Of a stretch of DNA of 64,000 nucleotides, positions 44,912-53,464 are shown in pieces. The position numbers and the translations under genes were made by a program. Within the stretch, counting starts at the first letter, position 1. The number at the start of each line of letters is the position of its first letter. The notes beneath the pieces are model-generated. The model saw only the letters and a list, made by a program, of their open reading frames with translations, had not been told where the DNA came from and did no database searches. The stretch comes from Flectobacillus major DSM 103. GTDB taxonomy: Bacteria; Bacteroidota; Bacteroidia; Cytophagales; Spirosomataceae. Where the stretch lies: NCBI RefSeq assembly GCF_000427405.1, contig NZ_KE386491.1, positions 2,959,001 through 3,023,000 on the forward strand, written 5' to 3'.

Positions 44912-45421
44912 ATGCAAGAGCCAAAACTCCAAACCGTTTATTTGTCATTAGGCTCAAATTTGGGCAAAAGAGAAGAAAATCTTCAAAAAGCAATCTATAA
45001 AATAGAAGAAAAAATAGGCTCAATCATTTCTATCTCAAATATTTATGAAACAGCTCCTTGGGGCAACTTAAATCAAGCAGGTTTTTTAAATTTAATATTG
45101 AGTGTTACCTTACAAAATGCCAATCCTATTGATATTTTGGCAGATTTACAAAAAATAGAACATGATTTGGGAAGAATCAGAACTGAAAAATGGGGAGAAC
45201 GAATTATTGATATTGATATTATTTATTGGGATAGCCTTCTGCTCAATCACCCACGGCTTACTATTCCACATCCTTTTATGCACGACCGCAAGTTTGTGCT
45301 TGTTCCTTTGGCCGATATTGCCCCCGCTTTCAAGCACCCAGTTTTTGGCAAAACAACCTTAGAGCTTCTAACCTTGTGCACAGATACAGGTGAAGTACTC
45401 CTAAAACAAGCAAGATTATAA
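44912..45421 (+). CDS. folK: 2-amino-4-hydroxy-6-hydroxymethyldihydropteridine diphosphokinase
   Basis: A 169-residue HPPK. The N-terminal signature is VYLSLGSNLGKREENLQKAI (9-28), then ISNIYETAPWGNLNQAGFLN near 46 and the family motif (LGRIRTEKWGERIIDIDIIY, about residues 88-107). The latter includes the magnesium-binding aspartates in IDIDIIYWD. It transfers pyrophosphate from ATP to 6-hydroxymethyl-7,8-dihydropterin in folate synthesis. No other folate gene is adjacent, and a palindromic element containing a terminator follows immediately. Confidence 0.95.
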   Translation: MQEPKLQTVYLSLGSNLGKREENLQKAIYKIEEKIGSIISISNIYETAPWGNLNQAGFLNLILSVTLQNANPIDILADLQKIEHDLGRIRTEKWGERIIDIDIIYWDSLLLNHPRLTIPHPFMHDRKFVLVPLADIAPAFKHPVFGKTTLELLTLCTDTGEVLLKQARL

Positions 45422-45427
45422 GGCTTT

Positions 45428-45569
45428 AAACATGAGTCATCCCGAATTTTGGGATAATTTACAATAAAGACCTCTTGTTTGCATTTATTGGCTATTAATC
45501 AAACAAGGCGGTCGAAAAACTAATTTCGACCGCCTTGTTTGTTCTAAATACTCGGGATGACTTATGTTT
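45428..45569. repeat. 142-bp palindromic intergenic element with 18-bp inverted ends
   Basis: AAACATGAGTCATCCCGA (45428-45445) and TCGGGATGACTTATGTTT (45552-45569) are inverted copies with one mismatch. Inside lies a perfect 17-bp hairpin (45501-45540). The right end reappears at 31534-31549 and 32468-32482, and degenerate matches to the left end and hairpin occur at 31346-31411. This suggests a dispersed palindromic element family, possibly mobile, that also supplies terminators. Confidence 0.6.
45501..45540. terminator. Strong bidirectional terminator inside the palindromic element
   Basis: A perfect 17-bp stem AAACAAGGCGGTCGAAA with TTTCGACCGCCTTGTTT and a 6-base loop (AACTAA). It lies between the converging folK and fatty-acid hydroxylase genes. 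Confidence 0.85.
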
Positions 45570-45579
45570 GTATAACTGC

Positions 45580-46230
45580 TTACAAATTTTCAGATACTTT
45601 TGATTTATCCATCGTGTCCATTGTTCCAAAAACATAATCCCACAAAGGAGACGAAACACCAAATACAGCATTACCGTCTTTGTAATGATGTACAGCATGA
45701 TTAATCCAAAGCTGTTTCAAAAAGTTTTTAGGTGGAGCATACGCATGTACAGCATAGTGTACCAATAAATAGCTAGCATATCCCCAAATAAATCCAGGGA
45801 AAAACGCATAAGCAGCTTCGCCCATCAAAACAAAAAACAAAGAAAAAAGCGTTAGGGCAGCAATCACCGCAATTACAGGAGGCATAGCCAAACGGCTTTT
45901 ATCTTTTGGGTATTCGTGGTGAACACCATGAGCTATATACTGAAACTTGGCACGGCCTTCGGTAGTTGGCTCAATATGGTAAATACTTCTATGAACCCAA
46001 TATTCGATAAAGGTAAAGGTGGTTGCCCCTACTAAAAATAATAATCCAATTAGCCCATTTGAAAGTTCGGTATAAGTAAAGGCATACCACCCCAATACTG
46101 CTCCTGATACAAAGAACATTGATACAGGAATGGCAATATGTGTTCTGGAAAGTTTTTCTAGTATTGGGTTGTCAAACAGCTGCTTTGTACCACTGTTTTT
46201 GGGTCTCATTTTTTTCTGATTCGCTTCCAT
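45580..46230 (-). CDS. Fatty acid/sterol hydroxylase family membrane protein
   Basis: A 216-residue integral membrane protein of the fatty-acid hydroxylase superfamily. It carries the di-iron histidine boxes: WVHRSIYH near 108, HGVHHEYPKD near 127, and HYAVHAYAPPK and HAVHHYKDGNAVFG near 177-200. Four or five helices surround them. Members hydroxylate or desaturate lipids with O2; in Bacteroidota, 2-hydroxylation of fatty acids for sphingolipids or flexirubin-like lipids is possible. No pathway gene is adjacent. The promoter was not identified. Confidence 0.88.
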   Translation of the reverse strand: MEANQKKMRPKNSGTKQLFDNPILEKLSRTHIAIPVSMFFVSGAVLGWYAFTYTELSNGLIGLLFLVGATTFTFIEYWVHRSIYHIEPTTEGRAKFQYIAHGVHHEYPKDKSRLAMPPVIAVIAALTLFSLFFVLMGEAAYAFFPGFIWGYASYLLVHYAVHAYAPPKNFLKQLWINHAVHHYKDGNAVFGVSSPLWDYVFGTMDTMDKSKVSENL

Positions 46231-46436
46231 TATTCTTTATTCTTGATGAGTTGTCCGTTAATTTTGTTTTAGATTAAAATTGCACTTAAACAATAAAATA
46301 GTTCTTTTAGAGGTATATCCGTTGAATTATAGCAACAAAGATACAAAGTTTTGAGGTTTGGAATTTGTAAACCTCGTTGATTTTTATCATAATTTTCTAA
46401 AATTTTGAAGAAAGCCTCATCTTCTCTTCCTCAAAA

Positions 46437-47726
46437 TCAATCGGTTGTCTTTGGCGACTTCTGTTTGATTATTAATCTAAGCGACTGGTCATAGGTAATG
46501 TAGTTCCAGAGCCAGTTAATAAATATCAATAGCCTATTTTTTACTCCTACTATCGACATCAAGTGTACAAACATCCAAGTAAGCCAAGCAAAAAATCCTT
46601 GAAAACGCCAAAATGGCAAATCCACCACAGCCAAATTGCGTCCTACGGTAGCCATTGAGCCTAGGTCTTTATACGAAAACTCCTTCATAGGATTTCCTCT
46701 CAATAAACTCGGGAGGTTTTTTGAAAGCAATCTTGCTTGCTGAATAGCGGGCTGGGCTACTTGTGGGTGTCCGTTGGGGTATTTTTCTTCGCTCATTAGG
46801 GCTACATCGCCAATAGCAAAAACATTATCGTAGCCCTCTACCTGATTATAACGGTTTACTTTTAAACGACCACCCCTTACGAGTGTGTCGGGATTGAGCC
46901 CTTCGATAAAATTAGCCTTGATACCTGCCGCCCAAACAAGATTGTTGGTTCTGATTTGCTGGCCGTTGTTGAGATAAGCATATTTCCCATCAAAATCAGT
47001 CACTCTTGTATTCAACATGACCTTGACACCTAATTGTTCCAGATACTCCTTTGATTTAATTTGAGCATTTTTTGACATAGGCCCCAAAAGCTCCGCTCCC
47101 GACTCTACGATATACACTTTCATCAGGTCAAAGTCTAGCTCAGGATAATCTTTTGGCAACACATGGCGTTTCATTTCGGCTAGTGTTCCTGACACCTCCA
47201 CGCCTGTAGGGCCACCTCCTACTACGAGTACAGTCATCAAACCTTGGCGTTCGTCATCACTGTCAGACACAAGGGCTTTTTCAAAGTTTTCTAATAGCCT
47301 ATTCCTCAACCCCAGAGCCTCGCCTACCGATTTCATAGGAAGGGCTTTTTCTTGGATATTTTTTTGTCCGAAAAAGTTGGTATCCGCCCCTATAGCCAAA
47401 ATCAAATAATCATAAGCAATATACCCCAATTGCGTTTCGATGGTTTGGTTTTGGGTATCTAGCTTGGTTACTTCGGTAATTCTTACATGAGCATCTTTAT
47501 AGTCATGAAAAGCTAGCCTCAATGGAAACGAAATAGCTGAAGGCTCTAAACCCGCTGTAGCTACTTGATAAAACAATGGCTGAAATTGATGATAATTGTT
47601 TTTATCTATCAACACTACTTGAAAATCTTCGCTATCGGCAAGGCTACGTGCTATTTGTAAGCCTCCAAAACCAGCACCAATAATCACTACTCGCTTTTTG
47701 TCCGTTTCAGGAATATTTGGGGTCAT
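46437..47726 (-). CDS. ndh: Type II NADH dehydrogenase (NDH-2)-like FAD oxidoreductase
   Basis: A 429-residue flavoprotein with two dinucleotide folds: FAD-binding VVIIGAGFGGLQIARSLA (13-30) and NADH-binding VLVVGGGPTGVEVSGTLAEM near 167. It also has NVFAIGDVALM near 297 and the quinone-site AQPAIQQARLLSKNL. Its C-terminus has amphipathic/hydrophobic segments (FQGFFAWLTWMFVHLMSIVG) that attach it to the membrane. It transfers electrons from NADH to menaquinone without pumping protons. It is a single gene on its strand. Confidence 0.9.
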   Translation of the reverse strand: MTPNIPETDKKRVVIIGAGFGGLQIARSLADSEDFQVVLIDKNNYHQFQPLFYQVATAGLEPSAISFPLRLAFHDYKDAHVRITEVTKLDTQNQTIETQLGYIAYDYLILAIGADTNFFGQKNIQEKALPMKSVGEALGLRNRLLENFEKALVSDSDDERQGLMTVLVVGGGPTGVEVSGTLAEMKRHVLPKDYPELDFDLMKVYIVESGAELLGPMSKNAQIKSKEYLEQLGVKVMLNTRVTDFDGKYAYLNNGQQIRTNNLVWAAGIKANFIEGLNPDTLVRGGRLKVNRYNQVEGYDNVFAIGDVALMSEEKYPNGHPQVAQPAIQQARLLSKNLPSLLRGNPMKEFSYKDLGSMATVGRNLAVVDLPFWRFQGFFAWLTWMFVHLMSIVGVKNRLLIFINWLWNYITYDQSLRLIIKQKSPKTTD

Positions 47727-47930
47727 AATTATATATTTATTATTGGAAATTAGCGATTGAATTAACTGAAAAAGAGCGAATTACAAATAAGTAATCATAC
47801 ATTTAAGATTATGCCATTAGGCTAACAACTACAAAAAATGATTACTAGCATATTAGCCATAAAACACATACACCTAGTTGTATTATTTTAATGAACGAAT
47901 ATAACAATACCCACCTCACAAGTCACTAAT

Positions 47931-49088
47931 TCAATCTACAAATACCTTTTCAGGAAACTTCCAACTTTTTGAGGTGATTTGCTCGTAGTAGCGCTCGTAC
48001 ATCGGCAAGATATTGGCAATATCAAACTCTTTTGCACGATTGAGAGCATTCACTTTGAATTTGGCCAAACGCTCGTCACTTTCCAATATATGAATCGTAT
48101 TGCGAGCCATATCATCAATATCACCAATATTGCTCACAAATCCTGTTACACCGTTGATATTTACTTCTGGAATTCCCCCTGCATTGGAAGAGATCACTGG
48201 TACTTCGCAGGCCATTGCCTCCAAGGCGGCCAAGCCAAAACTTTCTTTTTCAGATAATAGTAAAAAGACATCCGCCAAAGAAAGAACCTCCTCGATTACA
48301 TCAAGTTTACCCAAAAAGCGAACATCGTTTTGTACGCCCAATTCTCGACAAAGCATTTCTATACTGGTTCTTTCGGGGCCATCGCCTACCAGCAAAAGTT
48401 TGCTCGGAATCTGTTGGTTTACCAAATGAAATACCTTTACTACATCTTCAATCCGTTTTACTTTTCTAAAATTGGATGTGTGCATCAATAGCTTTTCGCC
48501 ATTAGGACAAATCGCTATTTTGAAATGGTCTTTTCTAAGCTTTTTAAATCTTTCTAAATCAATAAAATTAGGAATCACCTCTATTTTACTGATAATTTCA
48601 AACTCATCGTAAGTATCATTACGTAAGCTTTCAGATACGGCCGTCACCCCGTCCGACTCGTTGATAGAGAATGTAACAACGGGCTCAAAGGATGGGTCTT
48701 TGCCCACCAAGGTTATATCAGTACCATGAAGCGTTGTAATAAATGGAATATGTACCCCTTTCGATTTCAGAATTTGTTTGGCCAAAAATGCCGCCGACGC
48801 ATGCGGAATAGCATAGTGGACATGCAACAAATCAAGCTTTTCGTTCAATACAACATTGACAATCTTGCTAGCCAATGCCGACTCGTAAGGCAAATACTGA
48901 AACAATGGGTAACTCGATATACTTACTTCGTGGTAATAAATATTTTCATTAAAAAAATCTAATCTTGATGGCTGACTATATGTAATAAAATGTACTTCAT
49001 GACCTGCTTTGGCTAATGCTTTTCCTAGCTCTGTGGCTACTACACCACTACCGCCGTAGGTTGGATAACAAACTATTCCGATTTTCAT
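47931..49088 (-). CDS. bshA: N-acetyl-alpha-D-glucosaminyl L-malate synthase
   Basis: A 385-residue GT4 enzyme. The start MKIGIVCYPTYGGSGVVATE and the segment YYHEVSISSYPLFQYLPYES are characteristic of BshA. The donor-site E-x7-E motif is in SEKESFGLAALEAMACEVPV near 275. It joins UDP-GlcNAc and L-malate in the first step of bacillithiol synthesis. The other two genes (bshB, bshC) are not in this window. It is transcribed away from the UbiA-type gene. Confidence 0.93.
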   Translation of the reverse strand: MKIGIVCYPTYGGSGVVATELGKALAKAGHEVHFITYSQPSRLDFFNENIYYHEVSISSYPLFQYLPYESALASKIVNVVLNEKLDLLHVHYAIPHASAAFLAKQILKSKGVHIPFITTLHGTDITLVGKDPSFEPVVTFSINESDGVTAVSESLRNDTYDEFEIISKIEVIPNFIDLERFKKLRKDHFKIAICPNGEKLLMHTSNFRKVKRIEDVVKVFHLVNQQIPSKLLLVGDGPERTSIEMLCRELGVQNDVRFLGKLDVIEEVLSLADVFLLLSEKESFGLAALEAMACEVPVISSNAGGIPEVNINGVTGFVSNIGDIDDMARNTIHILESDERLAKFKVNALNRAKEFDIANILPMYERYYEQITSKSWKFPEKVFVD

Positions 49089-49462
49089 TGAGTAAATTGA
49101 GATTGAGTGTTTGATGGTCGTCTATTTGATGCCGAATAATAGTTATTTCGCTTTTTAGTTCAAAAAAACGAACTAGCTTTGTGTTGCTAAAGTTATAAAA
49201 CCTGTACGGTTTTAGCATTTCAAAGACCCAAAGTATACCTCTATTATCGGTTAATTTCACAAAAAAGATAGATAGTCGTAGGCTCAAAAATATGATTGAA
49301 TATCACTTTTTTTAAGCGTCCTTTTTAAACAACACGTAAATTGTAAAAAATTCTCCCAAGCAGTCATAAAATATTACAAACGGCCATAACTCATTTCATG
49401 ATCAGTTGCTATTTTTGGTCTTTTTGCGTATTTGTGCCCATAAAGCATATAATTTTGGCACT
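49089..49462. other. Divergent intergenic region between bshA and the prenyltransferase gene
   Basis: 374 bases without a gene. A TATTTTTG element near 49408-49415 could be a -7 box for the prenyltransferase, without a clear -33 partner. Open frames here are short and AT-rich. Confidence 0.3.
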
Positions 49463-50350
49463 ATGAAAACTAGCCACAAAATCACTTTTTCGCAGTCTAG
49501 CCTCGCATTTGCTCGTCTTATTCGCTGGCCTAATTTATGTATTATTGCATTTACCCAATATTTTACCCGTATTTTTTTGATTCACGAAAGCGATGCCTCT
49601 TTGGATATTATTCAAGATACTTTTTTGGAAAAAAACCTTTTCCTCATAACGCTTTCTACAATTTTGATTGCTGCGTCGGGCTATATTATCAATGACTATT
49701 ATGACATCAAAATTGATTTGGTCAATAAGCCTCATCGTGTGGTGATTGGACGATATATCAAACGCCGATGGGCCTTGGTTATCAATCAGGTATTCAATGC
49801 TTCGGGTATTTTGTTGGGTTTGATGGTCAGTAGAAAGGTATTCCTTGTCAATTTATTAGCAGTTTTTTGCTTATGGGTATATTCCAATCGCCTGAAAAGA
49901 CTAGCCTTTTGGGGTAATTTTTTAGTGGCTATTCTCACGGGTTTTTCATTGCTCATACTGGCGGTATATTACCCTGGCCATCAACGAGAGGTCTGGATTT
50001 ATGCCATTTTTTCGTTTGCTATTACCCTGATTCGCGAGATTATTAAAGATATGGAAGACCTAAAAGGTGATGAAAAGCACGGCTGTAGAACCCTGCCTAT
50101 TATTTGGGGAATAGCACGCACCAAAACGTTGTTGTATGTATTTATTGCTGCTTTTATTGTTACCTTATTTGTATTGGCTACCCAACTACCCCATTCACGT
50201 ATTGGGTATGTATTTTTGGTTTTGATGCTTCCTTTGGGCTATTTAACCTACAAGCTAGTATATGCCGACAAGCCTAAAGACTTTGCTTTTTTGAGCAACG
50301 CCTGCAAAATCATGATGTTATTGGGTGTACTAAGTATGGTTTTTGCCTAA
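49463..50350 (+). CDS. UbiA-family prenyltransferase, geranylgeranylglycerol-phosphate geranylgeranyltransferase-like
   Basis: The start is the ATG at 49463 (MKTSHKITF), 295 residues; a longer frame from 49406 adds 19 residues without homology. It has seven to nine membrane helices and the two UbiA aspartate motifs: NDYYDIKID (near 80) and KDMEDLKGDEKHG (near 195). The annotation transferred to such Bacteroidota proteins is the archaeal-type lipid enzyme GGGP geranylgeranyltransferase, but the true acceptor is not established. Menaquinone-type or carotenoid acceptors are alternatives. It is monocistronic. Confidence 0.8.
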   Translation: MKTSHKITFSQSSLAFARLIRWPNLCIIAFTQYFTRIFLIHESDASLDIIQDTFLEKNLFLITLSTILIAASGYIINDYYDIKIDLVNKPHRVVIGRYIKRRWALVINQVFNASGILLGLMVSRKVFLVNLLAVFCLWVYSNRLKRLAFWGNFLVAILTGFSLLILAVYYPGHQREVWIYAIFSFAITLIREIIKDMEDLKGDEKHGCRTLPIIWGIARTKTLLYVFIAAFIVTLFVLATQLPHSRIGYVFLVLMLPLGYLTYKLVYADKPKDFAFLSNACKIMMLLGVLSMVFA

Positions 50351-50383
50351 AAAAATAGCTCGGTCATGTAAGTGACCGAGCTA
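50349..50383. terminator. Bidirectional terminator between prenyltransferase and TlpA genes
   Basis: An 11-bp stem TAGCTCGGTCA (50356-50366) with TGACCGAGCTA (50373-50383), loop TGTAAG. On the minus strand a run of seven T follows, so it mainly serves the TlpA gene, and it overlaps the stop region of the prenyltransferase gene. Confidence 0.75.
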
Positions 50384-50509
50384 AGAATAAAGCTAGCCCA
50401 TAAATTCACCAGCTACCAGAAAAGTACTTATTGGCCACATTAGCATAAATTCAAAAGCTTGCCTAAAAAACTTTGACTTCACGCCATATTTCAGGACATT
50501 CACCCCTAT

Positions 50510-51748
50510 TTATTCTGCTACTAGCTTATCTATCAATCGCTCAAAATCAGCTACCCATTGGTCATAATATTTGCCTGTACCTGGCCCCGAAAAGCCTGTG
50601 TGTATTTCACGAGCTTTCCCTTTTTTGTCGATAATAATTGTGGTAGGAAAACCTATAACTTTGTTGAGCATTGGTAGGGTTTTGGAGGCTTCGGCCTTGT
50701 CGTTTGTACCTGCCAGCAAAACCTCGTAGTCTATCTCAAAACGCTTCTTCATTTTCTCAATTTTAGGAGCAGATTCTTGCAAATCAGCACTTTTCTCATA
50801 AGCTAAACCTATTATTTCAATCCCTTTTTGCTTATTTTTTTTGTACCAAGGCGACAAGAAATTACTTTCGTCCATACAATTAGGACACCACGAACCCATG
50901 ATTTGTAAAATAACCACCTTGTTTTGATAACGGGTATCAGACAATGAAACTTTCTTGCCCGTCAAATCAGGAAATGAAAAGCTAATACCATTATAACCTG
51001 GTTTGATAAAAGTTAAGCTATTAGCATCGGGTAGCTTAGCCTTATCGTCTTTACGGGCAGTCCAGCTTTCATGTCCTGAAGCACCCGCATAAAAATCGCC
51101 TTTCATTGTATTATCCGATATTTTGGCTTTGAACAAAAAAACGTGCGAGCCATCAAAACACGATAGCTTGAGGCTATCGCCTACCACATTTCCTTGCAAA
51201 TAACGATAATCGCCCGTTGAGGTTAAAAATGTTCCTGTGAGCTTTTCATTTTGTTGTTGAAAAACCCCTACAGCAAGGGTTGTATCGCCTTCGTCGCCAA
51301 TAAAAGTAGTGGCCCATGTTCCCGAAATATCCTTTACACTTGGTGGAATAGGAGTTTCAAATCGACTGGCACTATTGAAAGTAGCTTTTAATGGCAAACT
51401 GGTATATTCCGTTCCTTTACGGCGTTTTTTCCAGTAACCCTCAAGGCTATTATTGCTGATTTTAGCCACAATTTCGGCCTCAAAAATCTGGATAGGAATA
51501 TGGATAGAATCGCCCTGTAGAGTTACGGTATCCATCTTGAGGCGTTCGTCGCCATTGAGTACAACAGCCGTATAAGTAGCCGAATCGGCATTGGGGGTAA
51601 GTTCTAGTCCAAAAGGGAGTTCGCCTCCTGGCGATGCCAATACTACACGCCAAAGTCCTGCATGGGGCTTGAGGTTAGCGGTATTTTGTTGACAAGCCCA
51701 AAAAGAAAGGCACAATAGGATAACACCTAGAAAGTTGTTTTTTTTCAT
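50510..51748 (-). CDS. TlpA-family thioredoxin-like lipoprotein
   Basis: The start is the ATG at 51748 (MKKNNFLGVILLCLSFWACQ, lipobox with Cys near 19), 412 residues; an earlier ATG at 51772 would extend the signal. An N-terminal beta-rich region of about 240 residues (GLWRVVLASPGGELPFGLEL) is followed by a thioredoxin fold (about 265-410) with the redox motif WCPNC in QIMGSWCPNCMDESNF near 290. The C-terminal FPTTIIIDKKGKAREIHTGF carries the cis-proline. It acts as a periplasmic thiol-disulfide reductase, perhaps in cytochrome maturation or envelope redox repair. Confidence 0.88.
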   Translation of the reverse strand: MKKNNFLGVILLCLSFWACQQNTANLKPHAGLWRVVLASPGGELPFGLELTPNADSATYTAVVLNGDERLKMDTVTLQGDSIHIPIQIFEAEIVAKISNNSLEGYWKKRRKGTEYTSLPLKATFNSASRFETPIPPSVKDISGTWATTFIGDEGDTTLAVGVFQQQNEKLTGTFLTSTGDYRYLQGNVVGDSLKLSCFDGSHVFLFKAKISDNTMKGDFYAGASGHESWTARKDDKAKLPDANSLTFIKPGYNGISFSFPDLTGKKVSLSDTRYQNKVVILQIMGSWCPNCMDESNFLSPWYKKNKQKGIEIIGLAYEKSADLQESAPKIEKMKKRFEIDYEVLLAGTNDKAEASKTLPMLNKVIGFPTTIIIDKKGKAREIHTGFSGPGTGKYYDQWVADFERLIDKLVAE

Positions 51749-52027
51749 GTTGATGATTGGTTTTCTAAACAAAAATAGAAAAAATAGGCAATTTTTGCCG
51801 ATTTCTGTCCAAAAACCTTTGCATTTTCATTAAAGCCCTTGGCCTTTGTACTTAATTCAATGAAGTTCTGGAAAGCCAAACAGATTTTCCGTATTTTTGT
51901 CAATATTGCATTTTTGGATCTTGGTATTCTACATTCCGAGTAGACACTTTTAGTACCAAAAGTAGGCTGGGAATAGCATTCCATATAGCCTAATCACGCA
52001 TAACTTTGATAATTCACAGGGCAAATC

Positions 52028-52966
52028 ATGATTGCCCAAAGCCCTATAAAAACAATGTATCACGAATCAGTAATGCTCAATGAGTGCTTGGATGGCCTCA
52101 ATATTCGCCCCGATGGCGTTTATGTAGATGTCACTTTTGGAGGAGGAGGCCACTCAAAGGCAATTTTAGCCCGTTTGGGCGAAAAGGGCAAATTGTTGGC
52201 TTTTGACCAAGACCCCGATGCCCAACAAAATGCTAAATTAATAGACGACAAAAGATTTACTTTTATTGAAGCTAATTTTAGATATATCAAAAAATACCTT
52301 CGTTTGTATGGCATTAAGCAAGTAGATGGGATTTTGGCCGACTTTGGTATTTCGTCGCACCAAATAGACGAACCTACAAGGGGGTTTTCAACCCGTTTTG
52401 ATGGCGATTTAGATATGCGTATGAACCAAAAAGCTGAAGTTTCGGCCTTTACGGTCATTAATAAATACCCCGAAGACCAGCTTCATAAGATTTTTGGGAT
52501 GTACGGCGAAATCAAAAACGCCAAAACCTTGGCTTCGGCCATCTGTTCGGCTCGTATGAACGCCCCCATTCAAACGACTGGCGAGTTGAAAACTATTTTA
52601 GAGAAATATGCCCCTAAGTTCAAAGAGTTTAGGTACTTTGCTCAAGTATTTCAAGCCATCAGAATTGAAGTAAACCAAGAGCTAGAGGTAATTCAAGAGT
52701 TTTTGGAACAAACCCCTGAGCTACTCCGTGATACTGAAAGCCGTTTGTGTATCATGACTTTTCATTCGCTAGAAGACCGTTTGGTGAAGAACTATATCAA
52801 AACAGGTAATTTTTATGGCGAACCCCAAAAAGATATTGTATATGGTACTATTACCAAACCCTTAGATGCAGTATCACGCAAACCTATAGAAGCATCGCAA
52901 GAAGAACTAGCCCGAAACAACCGTTCAAGAAGTGCCAAATTGCGTATCGCTACTTTGTCGGAATAA
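52028..52966 (+). CDS. rsmH: 16S rRNA (cytosine-1402-N4)-methyltransferase RsmH
   Basis: A 312-residue SAM methyltransferase, the first gene of the cell-wall cluster. It has VDVTFGGGGHSKAILARLGE near 33 (SAM motif), DGILADFGISSHQIDEPTRG near 98, the RFDGDLDMRMN segment near 119 and RSRSAKLRIATL at the C-terminus. It methylates C1402 of 16S rRNA. Two starts are possible: 52028 and the ATG at 52055 (MYHESVMLNE), which matches the usual family start better. A short hairpin (GGGCAA/TTGCCC, 52019-52037) spans the first. mraZ, its usual upstream neighbour, is missing. Confidence 0.95.
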   Translation: MIAQSPIKTMYHESVMLNECLDGLNIRPDGVYVDVTFGGGGHSKAILARLGEKGKLLAFDQDPDAQQNAKLIDDKRFTFIEANFRYIKKYLRLYGIKQVDGILADFGISSHQIDEPTRGFSTRFDGDLDMRMNQKAEVSAFTVINKYPEDQLHKIFGMYGEIKNAKTLASAICSARMNAPIQTTGELKTILEKYAPKFKEFRYFAQVFQAIRIEVNQELEVIQEFLEQTPELLRDTESRLCIMTFHSLEDRLVKNYIKTGNFYGEPQKDIVYGTITKPLDAVSRKPIEASQEELARNNRSRSAKLRIATLSE

Positions 52967-53001
52967 GCAACAAGCCCAAGTATTCTAATTGTATAAAATC
53001 A

Positions 53002-53382
53002 ATGGCCAGAAACGTATCAAAACAGCAACCTAAGCGAGCATCAAGCCACAAAACCAATCGTGGTATTTTTGATTTTTTTGACAGAGTTTTCAACATGGAC
53101 CGTCTTTTGGGGGGCGAATTCCCCGCCTATCAGTTACGGTATGTACTGTGGGTTTCTTTACTGATTGTGATGTATATCGCTTCGTCGCTGAATTCGGAGG
53201 GCTTGATTCACCAAATAGATAAAAGTAAGGCCGAGCTCGAAGAGATCCGAGCCGATTATACAACCCAACAAGCCGATTTTATGAAAGCTGGAAAGCAATC
53301 GGAAATTACTAAGCGTGTTGAGCCTATGGGGCTAGAAGAAAACAAGACTCCCCCTACCAAAATCATCATAAAAGACTGGTAA
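53002..53382 (+). CDS. ftsL: FtsL-like division protein
   Basis: A 126-residue bitopic protein with an N-terminal cytoplasmic basic part, a single membrane span near 47-66 (YVLWVSLLIVMYIASSLN) and a short coiled-coil periplasmic tail (IDKSKAELEEIRADYTTQQA). Length, topology and position between rsmH and ftsI identify it as the Bacteroidota FtsL-like protein; the sequence itself is poorly conserved. It is predicted to bridge the divisome to the transpeptidase. Gap to rsmH: 35 bases. Confidence 0.8.
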   Translation: MARNVSKQQPKRASSHKTNRGIFDFFDRVFNMDRLLGGEFPAYQLRYVLWVSLLIVMYIASSLNSEGLIHQIDKSKAELEEIRADYTTQQADFMKAGKQSEITKRVEPMGLEENKTPPTKIIIKDW

Positions 53383-53464
53383 TCAACAAACAATATTGTA
53401 CCTTTTACCAAAGGGTTACCTGTCTTTTTTTTACTTATTTCTAACATTAGTATTCTATTTATCC

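Noticed and set aside
45495-45698. Minus-strand open frame covering the palindromic element
   Set aside because: It overlaps the real fatty-acid hydroxylase gene and the terminator hairpin; product has no domain.
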